Shown: positions 16,408 to 26,153, counted from the first letter of the stretch. The stretch is 37,387 bases of DNA from Zymomonas mobilis subsp. pomaceae ATCC 29192 (GCF_000218875.1 NC_015715.1:1-37387); one strand, 5' to 3'. The notes: generated from the letters alone by a model not told the origin. Made by a program: numbers and translations.

Positions 16408-17763
16408 AGGCACATCCTTCCTATTAAAATTACGAACTAACAAAGCTTTGAGAATACCGACGCGCAATCCATTAACTTGGCCATCTGCACGAATACGTCT
16501 AATGACTGAAGACATAAGAGTAAGCGGATAGGAAGATCCTGTCAGTATTGAGCGAAACCATTCACCAGCCAAATTAGGCACAATATTCTCACGTTTTCCC
16601 AAGACTGCGGTTTCTAAAAGATAACGCGATAAAGGAGGATATTCTTCGCGGGGTGGCGGCTCAATACGCATATCAGATACAAATCTTTGATAATTACGTA
16701 TCAAATCACAAAAGTTATCAGAATAGAAGAATCGTACTGAAAGGCGCGCCGCATTAGGGGCTAATCCCAGAATGTAGAAATGGACGCCCTTAGCAAGTTC
16801 AGGCTCTACCAGCTCAATTGGCTCTCCTCTTCGCAAGCGCGCGAGTGTTTCTCGGAGCCGGTTTGTGGAGATTTCTTCTTTTTGATGTAGATCGTCGATA
16901 TCAATAGATGTGTAAAATAAACTTTCTGCATCTTCTGCGGCTTGTTTATCCCCCGCATCTGCCCAGAACACGGTAGATGCATCCCCTATCTGAAGACGAT
17001 GATGGCTACCACGATCAAGGAAATAATTAAGCATTGTCGTATAGGCAAAAACTGCAGCTTCCGAAGTAGGCGCATTTCTACCTTGCTTATGTCCATAGGA
17101 GGTAAAGGATTCAAGATTAAAAGAAATAAGCGTCGCCCCTGAAGATTGGGCGCCCCATACGCCTTTAATAGACGGATGAAGTCGAACAATATTACCAGCC
17201 TCACCGGTAACTAGACAAATATCATTTTTCTTCTCGTCTTCAGAAAAAATTCTACTCCATAATAATTTTGCCGCATCACTATCGTGCAAATAAATATTTT
17301 TTAAACGATTACTCTCTAACGCAAAAACAACGTTTTGGTCTTTCATCTCGTCCAGCCAAACAGGGCCAGTAAAATACTCAGGACGCCAACCTTCAAGAAA
17401 GAGTCGAAAGGCGCGTAACCCAGCATCGGTTGAATCACCAATAGCGTTTATATGTTTTTCAACAAAAGCACGGTGTTCATCTTCCGTGCGTTTTGCTTCT
17501 TTCGCCGTTATTCCAAGGACATAGGATGTTTTATCCCACAAAAAGTTGGATGTAATATTAGCCGCCCGTTTTACAGAATGGGGAACAAACATTTTTCTGG
17601 GGATTCGTTTTTTCCCGTCTTCCACTCGTAGATCAACGACATGTGCAACAGTGCCATCGTCATTAAGCGAGATAACATAACTGATCTGTTCAGCAGAATA
17701 GCCAAATGGAGGGGTGTCTGGAAAACGTTTATAGGCCTCCACTAGAGAGGCTATCACACTCAT
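16012..17763 (-). CDS. cas8c: Cas8c (Csd1), large subunit of type I-C Cascade
   Basis: A 583-residue protein, the PAM-recognising large subunit of the type I-C complex. Family-typical segments include DKTSYVLGITAKEAKRT, AFRLFLEGW, CLVTGEAGNIVRLHPSIKGV and, near the C-terminus, GYLLGRLFAVYEQIQ and ALFGLGYYHQRSEFF. It overlaps cas5 by 4 bp. The last 131 codons probably also make a separate small subunit, Cas11c, from an internal start (listed separately). Intact. Confidence 0.96.
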   Translation of the reverse strand: MSVIASLVEAYKRFPDTPPFGYSAEQISYVISLNDDGTVAHVVDLRVEDGKKRIPRKMFVPHSVKRAANITSNFLWDKTSYVLGITAKEAKRTEDEHRAFVEKHINAIGDSTDAGLRAFRLFLEGWRPEYFTGPVWLDEMKDQNVVFALESNRLKNIYLHDSDAAKLLWSRIFSEDEKKNDICLVTGEAGNIVRLHPSIKGVWGAQSSGATLISFNLESFTSYGHKQGRNAPTSEAAVFAYTTMLNYFLDRGSHHRLQIGDASTVFWADAGDKQAAEDAESLFYTSIDIDDLHQKEEISTNRLRETLARLRRGEPIELVEPELAKGVHFYILGLAPNAARLSVRFFYSDNFCDLIRNYQRFVSDMRIEPPPREEYPPLSRYLLETAVLGKRENIVPNLAGEWFRSILTGSSYPLTLMSSVIRRIRADGQVNGLRVGILKALLVRNFNRKDVPVALDPDNINKGYLLGRLFAVYEQIQTAALGSKVNATIKDKFYGSASAQPRKVFPVLDKGSANHLSKIGKEKPGFRIVLEKTVASIMEKMRPDADPFPTSLAAQDQALFGLGYYHQRSEFFKKANNTAISEE

Positions 17764-18428
17764 CGTCTCACCTCCGGCGAGTTAGGGGATGGAATTTTTA
17801 CGATGCCCTGTTCCATTATAGCTCGAAAAAACATGGGCGGGTGGCCCGCTTTTGCATGGTCAATATCGAAAAGCATAAATCCGAGATCCTGATCGACTGG
17901 AATCGCCGTTGGTATTTGCTCGGAATCGTCAAGGAGCTTAAAATATGCAGCAAATTCTCGTACTCCGAGACATGGTTGATGAAAGCATTGACCTCGCACA
18001 GCCCGACGTTTAAAAATATCGAGATGCTTTCCTTCATTATCTTCCTTTCCAGCCTTGTTTGTCAGCACGAAATGAGCTTCAATTACATAGGCTGGAGCGA
18101 CTAAAATAGCAGAGGCGCGCTGTTGGCGATCCTTATCAACGAGTAGATTTAGTCCTTCTAGATGGCCGCGTTTTATTGCAGATTTTACTTTATTCGGGGA
18201 TATCTTGCTACCGACCTCATTACGCCGGATATTTTGAAATCGGATCGGTTTCAAAACATGGATCGCATCAATTATCCAGCGAATAGCAGGCTTCCAGTGA
18301 ATTGCTTCCAGAATGCCACGCGCAGCAGAGGGAGTCATAACGTCGTATGAAACTCTTTCTACTTTAAATTCTGGTCTAGTAAAGCAAGCATTATTGCCCC
18401 AAACACTAAGTCGAATCCCGTAAGACAT
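17760..18428 (-). CDS. cas5c: Cas5c (Cas5d), crRNA-processing subunit
   Basis: A 222-residue RAMP protein starting MSYGIRLSVWGNNACFTRPE, with KVERVSYDVMTPSAARGILE, the classic Cas5 N-terminal signature. In type I-C, which lacks Cas6, this protein cuts pre-crRNA in the repeat hairpin and stays bound to the 5' handle. It lies 70 bp after cas3 and overlaps cas8c by 4 bp. Intact. Confidence 0.96.
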   Translation of the reverse strand: MSYGIRLSVWGNNACFTRPEFKVERVSYDVMTPSAARGILEAIHWKPAIRWIIDAIHVLKPIRFQNIRRNEVGSKISPNKVKSAIKRGHLEGLNLLVDKDRQQRASAILVAPAYVIEAHFVLTNKAGKEDNEGKHLDIFKRRAVRGQCFHQPCLGVREFAAYFKLLDDSEQIPTAIPVDQDLGFMLFDIDHAKAGHPPMFFRAIMEQGIVKIPSPNSPEVRR

Positions 18429-18498
18429 CGTGCCTCCGCATGATAAAACATTTTTATTATATATTAAAAATTAATTTATTTTTAATTGAATTATATAT

Positions 18499-20739
18499 TT
18501 AAATTAGCATGTCATCTACTGACAGATGATCATAATTCTCCCAAATTAATCCAACATCTTCTTGGTAAAAATCATTTTTTTGCAGTATTGCAAACTGATC
18601 TCCACGTAACTCAGGTTCTTCAAAACGAGCCTGTCCGTTTTGGATCAACGCATCTCTATCTTTAGGTGAAATCTGAACGATATACCCTTGTAACTCTCGT
18701 GCGATTTTGCTCGACGGAATATTTTTTACCCGCAAACTCTCTACCGCTTTTTTAGCCTTATCTTCGATAGCAACAATGACAGGCGCCATTCCGTTTTCGA
18801 TCATTCGAAAATCTGTTCCTACTTGACGATAGGCAAAATCTGTTGCGCTTTTACTTAGAATAAAACGATCAAGGATTTTCTTTTCGTCAAGCCCATCAGC
18901 CAGCCGCCAATATACTTCACGGAAATAATCCTCGACAGCCATAGGGCTTGCCATATTCTCATGGTTCCCGATTATTCTTCCCATATCCCCGATCAGGTCT
19001 TTTATTTCCCTAGGCGGGGGATAATCAGGGGAAGTAAATACGGTTACAAGGCTATCTTCTTTTTTTCGTTTGCCTTCTCGATTAACACGTCCAGCAGTTT
19101 GAATAATCTGATCCAACCCCGCTTCTGCGCGGAAACCGACAGGAAAATCAACATCAACACCGGCCTCGATAAGACTAGTAGAAATCAATCTGCAAGGCTG
19201 CCCTATTTCAAGCCGGTTTCGTATATCAGCAAGAATACGGCGACGATGAACAGCGTAATGCCGTGTAGTCAGATGAACCAATCCATCGATATCCGCCTCT
19301 TTCGCTAAATTATAGAGTTCTAAAGCATGACGACGGCTATTAACCACTATTAAAATTTGCGAATTTACCCTCAACGCCTCAACCAATGCGGAGTTGTCCA
19401 TTATGCCACCATACTTAACCTGATTCCTAGCTAATTTACCCGCAAGATGCAGGGGATCAGGAGCCAGTTCCCGCCCTTCAATTGGCAAACCATTCTCAAA
19501 ACCAGGACGCCTACCAAGCATCGGTTGCGTGGCTGTACAAAGAACTATAGTGCAACCATAGTGACTTGCCAGTTCATCAAGAACCCGCATGATGGGCAAC
19601 AGAAGATGCCGAGGCAGCGTTTGCGCTTCATCCAGAATAATTATAGAGCCAGCAATGTGGTGTAGCTTTCGAGCGCGAGAAGAACGTGCAGAAAAAAGGC
19701 TTTCAAACAGTTGTATGGTGGTTGTCACAACGACTGGCGCGATCCAGTCTTCGGTAGCGAGTTTTAATTTATCTTTCTGCTCTGTATTTTTGGTACCAGA
19801 TATTTCTATATCCATCGCTGCGTGATGTTCAAGAACATATTCATCCCCCAAAACAGAACGAAAAATTGCAGATGTTTGGTCAATGATAGAGGTAAAGGGA
19901 ATAGCATATATAATACGTCTGTGACCGTGCTGTTTCGCATGATCCAGTGCGAAGCCCAGAGACGCCAACGTTTTGCCACCACCTGTTGGAACGGTCAGAG
20001 TAAACAGACCTGCCGCATGATTGGCCCCCTGACGGACATAACTTAAAATATCAGAGCGGAGCTGATTTAGTTCACCTTTCTTAGGTAGACTTGCTATATA
20101 TTTTTCAAAGCGAGTGATAAAAGGATCAATGAGTTCGTTAAGCTGCGGCCATTCCCGATTAGGTAATATTTGACCAATTTTCGCATAAAAAGCTTCCGTG
20201 TCTTTAAAATCTGCGTCAACCAGACACGAAAAAATCATACGCCCCATGAACGCATAAGAAAACGCAATTTCTTTTAGCCCGCCCGAAAATTGTTTGACCA
20301 TTTCTGGGGACAGATCAGAAACCTCTGGTTTGAGATCTTTTTTCCATACGAGATCTAATTGAGATGATTGTAATATCCGCTGATTGTAGCAGGTTTTAGT
20401 TTCGTTAGATCGGTCTGGCAGACCAGTATGATGGCCAAGTATGGCGTAACTAATGAGTTCTGCCATACCTTTGTTACGTCCCTTGGTAATATTTAAAAGC
20501 TCAATAGCCCCTGCTGTTGAATGATCGACAGCAATATTATCACCTTCCAAACGCTTCTGAAACGCAGTGCAATATTTCCCAAGATCATGGAAAAGACCCG
20601 CAACGAATGCAGCCTGTTGAAGGCCAAAAGGACGGGCCATCTCGGCCGCTAGTTTGGCTGTAGAAAAAGCGTGGTCTGGTATTGTTTGCCAATCGCTTTT
20701 GTCTAAATGGCCCCCGCTATGTGCATAATATGTTGTCAT
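18499..20739 (-). CDS. cas3: Cas3, HD nuclease-helicase
   Basis: A 746-residue fusion of an HD nuclease and an SF2 helicase. HD residues are His51-Asp52 in GLFHDLGKY with VDHSTAG (about 71) and LGHHTG (about 101). Helicase motifs are TVPTGGGKT (Walker A, about 249-257), ILDEAQTLPRH (DEAH-type box, 369-379), STSLIEAGVDVDFP and QTAGRVNREG (motif VI). It degrades target DNA recruited by Cascade. It is the first gene of the cas operon; a possible ribosome site GGTAAGAAG precedes the ATG. Intact. Confidence 0.97.
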   Translation of the reverse strand: MTTYYAHSGGHLDKSDWQTIPDHAFSTAKLAAEMARPFGLQQAAFVAGLFHDLGKYCTAFQKRLEGDNIAVDHSTAGAIELLNITKGRNKGMAELISYAILGHHTGLPDRSNETKTCYNQRILQSSQLDLVWKKDLKPEVSDLSPEMVKQFSGGLKEIAFSYAFMGRMIFSCLVDADFKDTEAFYAKIGQILPNREWPQLNELIDPFITRFEKYIASLPKKGELNQLRSDILSYVRQGANHAAGLFTLTVPTGGGKTLASLGFALDHAKQHGHRRIIYAIPFTSIIDQTSAIFRSVLGDEYVLEHHAAMDIEISGTKNTEQKDKLKLATEDWIAPVVVTTTIQLFESLFSARSSRARKLHHIAGSIIILDEAQTLPRHLLLPIMRVLDELASHYGCTIVLCTATQPMLGRRPGFENGLPIEGRELAPDPLHLAGKLARNQVKYGGIMDNSALVEALRVNSQILIVVNSRRHALELYNLAKEADIDGLVHLTTRHYAVHRRRILADIRNRLEIGQPCRLISTSLIEAGVDVDFPVGFRAEAGLDQIIQTAGRVNREGKRKKEDSLVTVFTSPDYPPPREIKDLIGDMGRIIGNHENMASPMAVEDYFREVYWRLADGLDEKKILDRFILSKSATDFAYRQVGTDFRMIENGMAPVIVAIEDKAKKAVESLRVKNIPSSKIARELQGYIVQISPKDRDALIQNGQARFEEPELRGDQFAILQKNDFYQEDVGLIWENYDHLSVDDMLI

Positions 20740-21679
20740 CTTCTTCTTACCAAGAGCAATGATTTTTTATTATTATATTTCTTTAATATTATCCTAATTT
20801 AAAAAAATTTGAAATAACACTGAATAATTAAATCGAATGCTATTCAATATAGATGAATAATTTACCAAGTTGGTATAACAGAAGGCCTCTTTTGGAACTA
20901 TCTCACGCTGAAAAGCGTCTTCTCTTGGGACATTTATAATTCCAAACGTCTATAGGCAGTTTTGCTCAAAAAGAAATCAGGTAGCTTTATTTCTATATCT
21001 TTCTCGTACCGAAAGGCTGATCCAGTCAACAGGTAACAGAAAGGATAAAAAGTCATTTAATGGATATTCTCTGATCCTTTGTACCAACTGTTCTTCAAAA
21101 TTATTTTAATCAAATTTTCTTTACAAGCTCGTTTCCACAACTCCCTGCTATAGCCACATCAAGGGCAATCTGAAGGACAGGAAAAAAGAAGACAGAGGTT
21201 TTGAGAAACAAGCTTGATTTTTCGACAAAATATGGTCAAGAAAAAAGAAACGAGGGTGCATAAATATGCATAGCGTGAAAATCTGACTATTTGATCAAAT
21301 AAAGCCGTTCTCAGGCTATATCCATGGCATTTATAGCCTGTCTGCATAAGACCAGAAAATGCATAAAAAACGACATCTCTACGCCGAGGGCTTGGATGGG
21401 ACTACCACTCCAAACAGGTCAAAATCACTTTTCGCAGAATCCTGACGAGATCGTCTCTGAAGATGGGTTTTAAGAACTTCCTTTTCGCCCCAAAAAAAGA
21501 TACCGGCAACGATTCATAAGAGGATCTGGATTGCCGCATCCTTTTTCATTCTCTCAATTCTTTCTCAATCGCTAGGGCTTCTGCACTACCTACAATCCAT
21601 GCCAGTAAGATAGACAAGAAACGCCTCTCAATTGACTATTTCCACATGGATAGCTTCAACCACATACGTCCCAAAATGA
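20740..21679. other. 940-bp intergenic region upstream of cas3
   Basis: No gene I can support. The part next to cas3 (20740-20880) is very AT-rich and should contain the cas promoter. A 13-bp inverted repeat TACCAAGTTGGTA lies at 20863-20875 and could be an operator. TGAATAATT occurs as a direct repeat at 20821 and 20854. The remainder (20900-21679) has short open frames only, none with recognisable content, and may be debris of older insertions. Confidence 0.55.
20863..20875. promoter_or_regulatory. Inverted repeat upstream of cas3
   Basis: TACCAA and TTGGTA arms around a central G, about 125 bp upstream of the cas3 start. A candidate regulator site for the cas operon; no further support. 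Confidence 0.3.
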
Positions 21680-23898
21680 TTACCAACTATATCCTATGCT
21701 GACTTGTGCGTTACGACGTTCTCCGTAGTAGCAATATTCTCCATCCGAACCATAAGCAAAGCAGTTTGAAATATAATGCCGATCAAAAAGATTGCGGACA
21801 CTTGCCGATATTTTCCACCTATAGAGAGAGTGAGATAGGTTCGAAAGATCATAGCTAACGGATCCATCGAACAGCACATATTGTGGAAGCCATACACTTC
21901 CATAAGTTGCTTCACCACCATAGGTTTTTGCGGAATAACGCATACCTCCTCCAAAGCCGAACCCTTTCAAAGGGCCTGAAGGCATAGTGTAGAAAGCGAA
22001 CAGAGAAGCATTACCTTTGCCCGACTGGATCAATGGCTTTCCGGTCGAATCATCCTTGACCTTTTGGAAGCTGACAGCAGCCGTTAACATAAGATTGCGC
22101 CATGCTTTCGCATGGACTTCGAATTCAAACCCATCAGAATGAACCAACCCACTCTGTACATTGTAGCCTGTATTGGCAACGGAAACGAGGACGTTACTCT
22201 GCTCGATATGGAAACCAGCAGCAGTAAGTAAAATAGAAGTACCGGGAATTTGGTATTTCAAACCACCTTCAAGCTGTTTACCAATGGAAGGATTAGCTTG
22301 GTGCAACGTAGTACCACCATCATTGGAAACAGTACCTGATTGCGGCTGGAAAGAGGTTGAGTAACTGATATAAGGTGCGAGTCCAAAATCGAAATGGTAA
22401 AGACCAGAGGCGCGCCATGTTATCTGTCTTGATCTCTGATGAGTATCAGAAGGGGTAAGATACTCGACCTGATGAGACCGATACCAGTCATTGCGAATAC
22501 TGCCTGTAATAATAAGACGATTCCAGCGAATTTCATCCTGACCATAAATCCCTATCTGATGTAATTTTGTCAGATAGTTCAGATAAGGCGTCATATCTGG
22601 AATGGTCATATGATAGTCAGGGTGCAAGACATCAAGGTCGGGTGCATCGCCGTAGGCTTCAGCATCCTTTGCTTTCTGCTGCATATAGTCAAAACCGAAC
22701 ATTAGAACATGCTGAAACGGCCCCGTACGGACGTGCCCCTTGAACTGACTATCGAATGCCAGATTGTAAGTATGTTCCTGTGTACCATATGCAGAACGAG
22801 ATAACATCTCGCCGCTGCTTCCATCATCGCTATCATAATAGCCATTATTATACACACTGCGGTAGATGGTTTTAATATCATCATACCGTCCACGCGTGCT
22901 GAAGCTCCAGTCGTCGTTAAAGCGGTGGTTAAAGATATAGGTGATGGCACCTTGCTTGCGATTGAATTTTTCCGTAGACGCATCTCCGTCATAAAAATTA
23001 CGTGGAAGATAGCCATATGATGCACGCTTGAGAGACCCGACCAAAGGGACACCACCATAGGAACCACTCTCAGGATCATACTGATAGTTACCCAAAAGGG
23101 TAATTGTTGTTGGCCCATCCCCCCCAATGTGAGAGACGGACTTATGCTAAAACGTCTACTACCTGTCTTACTAAGTTGGGTGTGCTGACCATTCACCGTT
23201 CCATAAATCCGATAGCGGACAAGGCCGTCCTTCGTCACAAAACCACCAATATCGGCATCAACGCGATAGAGATCAAACATCCCACCGGTTGCATTCACGC
23301 TACCATAAAACCTTTGATTGGTTGGGAGTTTGCTTGATTGGGCTGTTAATCCACCAGGACTAGATTGACCATACAGCGCAGAGGCTGGCCCTTTGAGTAG
23401 TTCGACACGTTCAAGACGCGAGGTATCAGTCTGGGCAACCGCAAAACCTGTTGGACTGTCCTGAAGTTTTAACCCATCAAGAAATGTTGGTACAGTAAAG
23501 CCTCGCAGATCAAAGAGGTCATAACGCGTACCTTCCCCACCACGGGTATCTGCCGTAACACCAGCCGCGTAACGCACAGCTTGGTTAAGATTTAATACGC
23601 CTCGGGCATCCATTTCATCACGGGTAATGACAGTGACAGACTGAGCCGTTTCTACAAGGGGCGTATTTGTCTTCGTTGCGGAAGAGGCCATGGTTGAACT
23701 TTTACGACCCCAGACTTCAAGCTGCTTGGTATCCATGACCAGAGCTTCAGCTTGACTGCCACTGCCACCGGACTAATTAGATGTAGTCGTTCCAGTTTTC
23801 TGAAGACTCGCGTTCTTTTTCTCCTTATCGGCTGCAATTGCCCTGTCATTTAAGGCAAACAAGAAAAGGATTGTGTAGATGATCCTGCTGCGCGGCAT
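21680..23898 (-). pseudogene. Broken TonB-dependent siderophore receptor
   Basis: A full-length outer-membrane receptor gene (about 740 codons) with two lesions. The likely start is ATG at 23896-23898, encoding a signal peptide (RIIYTILFLFALNDRAIAAD). An in-frame TAG at 23773-23775 follows soon after the mature N-terminus. The plug domain then reads VETAQSVTVITRDEMDARGV, DLFDLRGFTVPTFLDGLKLQ and RVELLKGPASALYGQSSPGG. The frame is lost in a run of seven G (minus strand) at 23119-23125 and regained as GNYQYDPESGSYGG. The beta-barrel continues to a C-terminal aromatic residue (VSIGYSW). The pattern is of the ferrichrome/ferrisiderophore type. The G-run could allow slippage, but the amber stop argues for a dead gene unless it is suppressed or translation restarts at 23736. 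Confidence 0.85.
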
Positions 23899-23958
23899 AC
23901 TCAACTCATTCTGTAGCCAGTTTTTCCTGTAGGAGGAAAACTGGTCAATATTACTATT

Positions 23959-23977
23959 AATAATGAGAATTAATTGC
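23959..23977 (-). promoter_or_regulatory. Possible Fur box upstream of the receptor
   Basis: The plus-strand sequence AATAATGAGAATTAATTGC matches 13 of 19 positions of the classical Fur consensus. It lies about 60 bp upstream of the receptor start, the expected place for iron-dependent repression. Confidence 0.45.
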
Positions 23978-24088
23978 ACTCATAATTAATAGCATCAAGC
24001 TACGAACTCTTTCTTGGCCCAAACACAAAGAAATTCAGCCTGATCGCCGATATTCTCGATAAACTCTAAGCAGGAGATCATCATAAAA

Positions 24089-24102
24089 ATCTGTTTTCAG
24101 AT
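24089..24102 (-). terminator. Weak terminator after the AraC-type gene
   Basis: On the minus strand ATCTG-AAAA-CAGAT is followed directly by TTTTT. The stem is only five pairs, so this is a modest candidate for ending the araC-type transcript before the receptor promoter. Confidence 0.4.
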
Positions 24103-24175
24103 GGTCAGAAGAAAAAAAACCGCAAGCAAGTAACGAGGGGATAGCGCGGACGTTTTACGGGTAGAATGGCCTTGA

Positions 24176-24934
24176 TTAGCTGGACCGCAACGCACTTGGG
24201 ACAACGCCGAAGGTGCGATGAAACATCGTACTGAAACTTCCGGCATTCTCGTATCCGAGATCATAAGCGACTTTAGCAATTGGCTGACCAGATGCTATAC
24301 GGGATGCAGCTTCAATCACCCTTACCCGACGACGCCACGCGGCAAACCCCATTCCTATTTCCAGTTGAAAGAGGCGAGTGAATGTGCGACGAGCCATGCC
24401 TGCTTCCCTTGCCCAATAATCGATATCGTGGCAATCTCCGGGTTGGGCTATAATTGCATCGCACACACGGCGTAACCGGCGATCTGACGGAAAAAGTAAG
24501 CGTTCGGCGATCCGAGGCGCACGTTCTATTTCATCTATCAGAAGCCGTGCTATGGTCGACATGCGGGTATTCATCATGAAAGCAAATTGCATGGCAATGA
24601 TCTCGTCCACTAGACCCTGCATCAAAGAAGACACATCAAATATCTTGCATGACAGATCATCATTCGTGAGACATTGATCAACATAGATAACCTGAAACAC
24701 CAAATCAGTGCGACATGTCGCTTCATGAAGCGTGTTTGCAGGAATCCACATGCCCTGACTTGGGCCAAGTACAAAACTACTATTATGCGTGTTAACTGTA
24801 ACAGTTCCAGTCTGAAATACGGAGAGTTGTCCCCGGTCATGGGTATGGAACCCATCCACAAAACCGCCAACATAGCAATCCGCAAAGCCGACAACGGGTG
24901 GAGGATGATGCGGCAGATCAGCCGTGCGCTTCAT
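24176..24934 (-). CDS. AraC-family transcriptional regulator
   Basis: A 252-residue regulator with an N-terminal cupin-like sensor (GFHTHDRGQLSVFQTG, then GPSQGMWIPANTLHEA) and a C-terminal double helix-turn-helix: DIDYWAREAGMARRTFTRLF and IAKVAYDLGYENAGSFSTMF, the classic AraC signature. The short cupin with HxH and PxxxHE motifs resembles the NimR/YeaM type. It lies 277 bp upstream of the broken TonB receptor on the same strand, so it may once have controlled iron uptake. It looks intact although its neighbour is dead. Confidence 0.9.
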   Translation of the reverse strand: MKRTADLPHHPPPVVGFADCYVGGFVDGFHTHDRGQLSVFQTGTVTVNTHNSSFVLGPSQGMWIPANTLHEATCRTDLVFQVIYVDQCLTNDDLSCKIFDVSSLMQGLVDEIIAMQFAFMMNTRMSTIARLLIDEIERAPRIAERLLFPSDRRLRRVCDAIIAQPGDCHDIDYWAREAGMARRTFTRLFQLEIGMGFAAWRRRVRVIEAASRIASGQPIAKVAYDLGYENAGSFSTMFHRTFGVVPSALRSS

Positions 24935-25268
24935 AATGCTACGTTCACAAAGAGGGAAAGAAATAGCCCATACATCACTTGATTGTCCATCACTTTGACA
25001 AAATTGCCCTCCGCGCCCCTAAGCGTATAAGCTTAGAACCTATTAATTTGTTAAATTGAGTGGCGATCAGTAATCATAAAAGGGTAAACTGTAAGTAGCG
25101 TATTTTTGCTATGTACGCCAGATTGCTCCCGATTTTATCGGGTAGGAGGATTAACTGCCTTTGAGTGGATTATAATTATAATCCAGTATTTTTTATGATA
25201 GCCACAATCAAGAATATGGATTCCCTTTATTCACAAAACTTAGAGCATATTTTTACGAGTGGCTTTAG
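24935..25268. other. Intergenic region between the AraC-type and HigA-like genes
   Basis: No gene seen in 334 bp. It holds a small hairpin CCCGAT-TTT-ATCGGG at 25128-25142, a perfect 20-bp palindrome at 25166-25185, and a degenerate version of the partition palindrome at 25099-25117 (CGTAT, then GCTATGTACG). The promoter of the AraC-type gene should lie at the left end. Confidence 0.55.
25166..25185. repeat. Perfect 20-bp palindrome
   Basis: TGGATTATAATTATAATCCA is self-complementary over its whole length. On the plus strand it is followed by GTATTTTTT, so it could terminate transcripts running rightwards, but the genes on both sides are on the minus strand. It could instead be a regulator site. 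Confidence 0.6.
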
Positions 25269-25574
25269 CTATAAAGTCAAAAATTCTTGGACGATATCTG
25301 GCTTTTTGTTGATTAGATTCAATAACACTTTTGATGCACCATTAGGTTTGCGCCGTTTATGTTCCCAGCCAATTAACGTATGTTTTGAAACACCAATATT
25401 TTGAGCAAATTGAGATTGAGATAACCCAGTCCGTTTCCGTATAGCAGAAACATCTAAATCTTTTACTTCGACTTTATGGATACGAAAGTCAGAATCTGGA
25501 AGATCTCCTTTAGCATGTGCAATCGCTTCAGTAAGACCCTGCTTGATGTCATCGACTAAGTTAAAACCTTCCAT
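25269..25574 (-). CDS. HigA/NadS-like HTH antitoxin
   Basis: A 101-residue XRE-type DNA-binding protein. The helix-turn-helix is in the C-terminal half: VSAIRKRTGLSQSQFAQNIG and VSKHTLIGWEHKRRKPNGAS. This arrangement (flexible N-terminus, HTH at the C-terminus) is that of HigA2/NadS/MqsA-type antitoxins. It follows the toxin gene by 23 bp, the toxin-first order of higBA operons, with AAGGAA upstream of its ATG. It should neutralise the toxin and repress the promoter through the inverted repeat at 25936-25973. Confidence 0.87.
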   Translation of the reverse strand: MEGFNLVDDIKQGLTEAIAHAKGDLPDSDFRIHKVEVKDLDVSAIRKRTGLSQSQFAQNIGVSKHTLIGWEHKRRKPNGASKVLLNLINKKPDIVQEFLTL

Positions 25575-25597
25575 GATATAATTCCTTTATTCATCAG

Positions 25598-25927
25598 CTA
25601 ATTAAATGAAGATATTAGTATTTTGCTAAGAGCAATAAGTTCTTTCTTCTCATTAGAAGAGATATTGTCTTTTTCACTTTTGGCATATACGGTTAATAAA
25701 TAGACAGGCATATGTTCTCCTCCGAAAACCAGAATAATTCGAAATCCTCCACTCTTCCCGCTACCCTCTCGGGGTATTCTAACTTTTCTTAATCCTCCAC
25801 CAAGAGAAACGCCTGCATTCGGATGAGAAGCTATATAATTTATAGCATTTTCTATTTCGCTCTCCGTCATAATCTGTTGGGATCGTTTTATAAAAAGCGG
25901 TGTCTGAGCGATCGTGTACAAAGCCAT
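25598..25927 (-). CDS. RelE/HigB-family toxin
   Basis: A 109-residue RelE-superfamily toxin of the HigB2/type II branch. Recognisable features are the loop GGGLRKVRIPREGSGKSGGF, the strand FRIILVFGGEHMPVYLLTVY, and KSEKDNISSNEKKEL near the end. These match ribosome-dependent mRNA interferases of this branch. It is the first gene of the pair with the HTH antitoxin. An 11-bp perfect inverted repeat lies just upstream. Intact. Confidence 0.88.
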   Translation of the reverse strand: MALYTIAQTPLFIKRSQQIMTESEIENAINYIASHPNAGVSLGGGLRKVRIPREGSGKSGGFRIILVFGGEHMPVYLLTVYAKSEKDNISSNEKKELIALSKILISSFN

Positions 25928-25935
25928 TATAACAA

Positions 25936-25973
25936 TATATAATACAATGGACTATAATTCAATGTATTATATA
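25936..25973 (-). promoter_or_regulatory. Operator/promoter of the HigBA-like pair
   Basis: Perfect 11-bp arms TATATAATACA (25936-25946) and TGTATTATATA (25963-25973) separated by 16 bp, directly upstream of the toxin start at 25927. The spacing places the arms about 27 bp apart centre to centre. A likely binding site for the HTH antitoxin. Confidence 0.65.
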
Positions 25974-26075
25974 CAATCTGTCAGAAACAGGTGTTTTCTG
26001 ATCGTTCCTAAATATTTAGTCTAATAGCTCGGATTTATTAGGCAAAGTTAGACGAAAATCTATGTCGATATAAAA

Positions 26076-26098
26076 AGAGCGCCGATAATTGGCGCTCT
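26076..26098 (-). terminator. Rho-independent terminator after hicAB
   Basis: An 8-bp GC-rich stem AGAGCGCC/GGCGCTCT with a 7-base loop. On the minus strand it is followed directly by TTTTT, ending the hicAB transcript. TTTTT a few bases on the other side may make it bidirectional. Confidence 0.8.
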
Positions 26099-26153
26099 AT
26101 GTTTTTCGACATACCTTATAAAATATATGGTGCTATATTTGCATTACTACTTG

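Noticed and set aside
21159-21347. 62-codon minus-strand frame upstream of cas3
   Set aside because: Cysteine-rich, improbable composition and no ribosome site; no support as a gene.
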